Source: Chloroflexota bacterium
GTDB lineage: Bacteria; Chloroflexota; Limnocylindria; Limnocylindrales; CSP1-4
Assembly (NCBI GenBank): GCA_030271555.1
Contig: JARXKQ010000054.1
Coordinates: 1-7,115 of the forward strand
Direction: 5' to 3'
Length of the DNA: 7,115 bases
Position 1 is the first letter of the stretch. Each line of letters starts with the position of its first letter. Below the pieces are notes generated by a model. That model was not told where the DNA came from. It did not search any database and saw nothing but the letters and a program-made list of their open reading frames with translations. Of the stretch, positions 5,789-7,115 are shown piece after piece. The position numbers and the translations under genes are program-made.

Positions 5789-6280
5789 ATGAGGGTTTCC
5801 GCTAAGTCCGACTATGCCGTTCGAGCCGCCGCAGAGCTTGCTGCCGCGGGCGTGGGCGGCCACCGCAAGCGCGAGCAGATCGCCGCTGCGCAGCAGATTC
5901 CCTCGAAGTTCCTCGAGACGATCCTGCTTGATCTCAAGCACTCGGGCATCGTCAAGAGCACACGCGGCGCCGAAGGCGGCTATGGCCTGGCGCGCCCGGC
6001 GGCGGATATCTCGATCGCCGACGTCGTTCGCGCCGTTGACGGGCCGATGGCCACCATGCGTGGCGAGCGCGTCGAGCAGGTCACCTATGAAGGTGCGGCC
6101 ACCGCGTTGCGCGACGTGTGGGTCGCGGTCCGCGCGAGTCTGCGCCGCGTGCTGGAGACAACCAGCCTTCAGGATCTCGTCGACAACCATCTGCCCGACC
6201 AGGTGCGCGAGCTGACGGCCGACCCAGAGGCGTGGATCTCACTCAACCGCCGCCGCCGCGCCCCACACGACCAGGAATAA
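5789..6280 (+). CDS. Rrf2-family transcriptional regulator, CymR-like, cysteine-free
   Basis: This 163-residue winged-helix regulator has the Rrf2 N-terminus RVSAKSDYAVRAAAELA, a recognition-helix block IPSKFLETILLDLKHSGIVKS at about 37-57, the wing STRGAEGGYGLAR at 57-69 and ISIADVVRAVDGP at 75-86. The C-terminal dimer helix carries LRDVWVAVRASLRRVLETTSLQDLV at about 107-131, closely resembling the same helix of CymR, the Bacillus repressor of cysteine synthesis and sulfur uptake. The protein contains no cysteine at all, so it cannot bind an Fe-S cluster through the IscR/NsrR three-cysteine loop. The tail SLNRRRRAPHDQE is basic. The ATG at 5789 matches the family N-terminus but has no spaced Shine-Dalgarno, so a leaderless or very short leader is possible. 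It is divergent from the exporter operon and convergent with an SsuC-type permease gene; either could be its target. Confidence 0.92.
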   Translation: MRVSAKSDYAVRAAAELAAAGVGGHRKREQIAAAQQIPSKFLETILLDLKHSGIVKSTRGAEGGYGLARPAADISIADVVRAVDGPMATMRGERVEQVTYEGAATALRDVWVAVRASLRRVLETTSLQDLVDNHLPDQVRELTADPEAWISLNRRRRAPHDQE

Positions 6281-6296
6281 GGGTCCCTACGCAGCA

Positions 6297-6351
6297 CGAC
6301 AACATCCGGCGTTAACGGCGTCGCCTTAACGTCCACGCTCATCTGTTGTCG
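6297..6351. repeat. 8-bp inverted repeat enclosing a hairpin in the convergent gap
   Basis: CGACAACA (6297-6304) and TGTTGTCG (6344-6351) are perfect inverted repeats 39 bases apart, enclosing the hairpin at 6308-6333. No open reading frame lies inside. The arrangement could be a nested RNA fold between two convergent genes or a pair of protein sites. Confidence 0.6.
6308..6333. terminator. Imperfect stem-loop, likely bidirectional terminator
   Basis: The arms GTTAA(C)GGC (6311-6319) and GCCTTAAC (6323-6330) pair over eight base pairs with one bulged C and a GTC loop. Three more pairs, one of them G-T, extend the base. It starts 28 bases after the Rrf2 stop and lies on the far side of the stop of the convergent permease gene, as a shared terminator would. 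There is no T-tract on either strand. The TTAACG units at 6312-6317 and 6326-6331 could instead be a protein-binding site. Confidence 0.5.
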
Positions 6352-6364
6352 ATTTGAAGTCCGT

Positions 6365-6383
6365 AGCGGGTCCGTCGACCGCT
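6365..6383 (-). terminator. Small hairpin just after the SsuC-type permease gene
   Basis: On the plus strand AGCG(G)GTC (6365-6372) pairs with GACCGCT (6377-6383) over seven base pairs with one bulged G and a four-base loop. Read from the minus strand it begins nine bases after the permease stop. No T-tract follows, so it may act together with the larger hairpin at 6308-6333 or have no function. Confidence 0.35.
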
Positions 6384-6391
6384 CCGTACAG

Positions 6392-7115
6392 CTACGACTC
6401 GATGAGTCCCCAGCGGCGACGGATCGCACGATCGAGCGTGCCGAAGAACACCAGGTCGACGACGATGCCGATGATCAGGATCACGAGCATCGTGGCGAGC
6501 AGGCCGGTCATGTCAGAGAACTCGCGCGCGAACTGAAGCCGCACGCCGATAGATGGCTGAGCGGCCACGATCACCAAGAGCTCGCCGGCGAGCAGGCTTC
6601 GCCAAGCGAACGCCCAGCCCTGCTTCAGGCCGCCGACGAAATTCGGCAGCGCCGCTGGGAAGATGACATGGCGGTACCGGTCGACGCCGCGCGCGCCCAT
6701 CACCTGACCGGCGCGCATCAGGATGCGCGGTATCTGGTCGACCCCGGCAATCAGGCCGTTCGCAATCGACGGCGCCGCGCCCAGGACGATCACGAACATG
6801 ATTGCGGTCTCGGTCAGACCGAACATCACGATGGCGAAAGGGAACCAGGCGATCGAGGGCATCGTTTGGAGACCGGTTATGAGCGATGCGATGGCGGTTC
6901 GCAAAAGTCGGGAGCGCACAATCGCGAGCCCAAGAAAAGTGCCGATCGCCAGGGCCAAGCCAAAGCCCAGCGCGGCCCGCTGCATGGTGATCATCACCGC
7001 GCGCGGTAGATCGGGCCCGAGCAGATCCTTGCCCAACTCCGCGAGGACAGGCAGCGGAGCGGGAAGCGCGTAGCCGGGCTTCCAGCGTGTCAAGACCACC
7101 AGCTGCCAGATGAGC
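6392..7115 (-). CDS. SsuC/TauC/NtrB-type ABC importer permease, 5' end truncated by window edge
   Basis: This is a membrane permease of the BPD_transp_1 type found in alkanesulfonate, taurine, nitrate and related ABC importers. The frame stays open to the right edge, and residues before the internal GTG at 7099 read LIWQL. That continues the usual family N-terminus ahead of GYALPAPLPVLAELG, so the true start is outside the window. About 240 residues are visible against a family length of roughly 250-280. Hydrophobic helices lie near 42-62, 84-104, 106-119, 163-180 and 199-220 (numbered from the GTG). The EAA-loop that contacts the ATPase is clear: RAGQVMGARGVDRYRHVIFPAALP at about 129-152. 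The motif LQTMPSIAWFPFAIVMFG is characteristic of the SsuC/NtrB group. Partner ATPase and binding-protein genes are not seen and should lie upstream, beyond 7115. The substrate within the group cannot be assigned from this protein alone; the CymR-like neighbour favours a sulfur compound. Confidence 0.88.
   Translation of the reverse strand, partial: LIWQLVVLTRWKPGYALPAPLPVLAELGKDLLGPDLPRAVMITMQRAALGFGLALAIGTFLGLAIVRSRLLRTAIASLITGLQTMPSIAWFPFAIVMFGLTETAIMFVIVLGAAPSIANGLIAGVDQIPRILMRAGQVMGARGVDRYRHVIFPAALPNFVGGLKQGWAFAWRSLLAGELLVIVAAQPSIGVRLQFAREFSDMTGLLATMLVILIIGIVVDLVFFGTLDRAIRRRWGLIES

Noticed and set aside
6297..6351. Terminal inverted repeats of a miniature transposable element
   Set aside because: The arms are only 8 bp, no target-site duplication flanks them, and a hairpin between convergent genes is explained more simply as a terminator-like structure.
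6169..6429. Small minus-strand frame spanning the convergent gap
   Set aside because: It has no recognisable start signal or family pattern and overlaps the end of the Rrf2 gene, so it is treated as chance.

Overview
The window is a G+C-rich (roughly two thirds by eye), densely packed bacterial chromosome segment. Genes are separated by a few bases or overlap at ATGA/GTGA-type junctions, GTG starts are common, and one gene has a strong AAGGAGG ribosome binding site. This style and gene set (a YcaQ-type winged-helix protein, a DrrAB-like exporter with two permeases, a cysteine-free Rrf2 regulator) fit an environmental actinobacterium, for example Thermoleophilia-like, or a high-GC Chloroflexota lineage. 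No marker gene settles the phylum. I saw no rRNA, tRNA, CRISPR array, insertion sequence or phage gene.

Layout. Positions 2-3092, plus strand: a YcaQ/AlkX-type DNA glycosylase (start cut off by the left edge), a small VOC (glyoxalase-fold) protein overlapping it by one base, a two-domain arrestin-like (Spo0M-like) protein overlapping the VOC gene by four or fewer bases, and 33 bases later a small lipoprotein with one putative Ig-like domain. The first three look like one translationally coupled operon, and the lipoprotein may be its last gene. Positions 3097-5712, minus strand: a tight ABC-2 export operon read ATPase, permease, permease. It converges tail to tail with the lipoprotein, leaving only four bases between the stop codons. 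Positions 5713-5788 form a short divergent promoter region. Positions 5789-6280, plus strand: an Rrf2-family regulator resembling CymR and lacking all cysteines. Positions 6281-6391 form a convergent gap with nested inverted repeats. Positions 6392-7115, minus strand: an SsuC/TauC/NtrB-type ABC importer permease whose start lies beyond the right edge.

How they may work together. The exporter is a complete three-gene unit (one ATPase, two different half-permeases) of the kind that exports drugs, lipids or polysaccharides. The Rrf2 gene shares its promoter region with the exporter and lies tail to tail with an alkanesulfonate/nitrate-type importer, so it may control either neighbour. A CymR-like, cysteine-free regulator beside an SsuC-type permease points towards sulfur supply, but this is inference. 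The crosslink-repair-type glycosylase, VOC protein and drug-type exporter could be read as a genotoxin-protection cluster. However, they lie in convergent operons and no biosynthetic gene is present, so that is only a hypothesis.

Most of the window is ordinary housekeeping or accessory content. The points most worth a second look are the arrestin-like protein coupled to the YcaQ/VOC genes, a 36-base perfect identity between the two otherwise diverged permease genes, and the structured intergenic regions on both sides of the Rrf2 gene.
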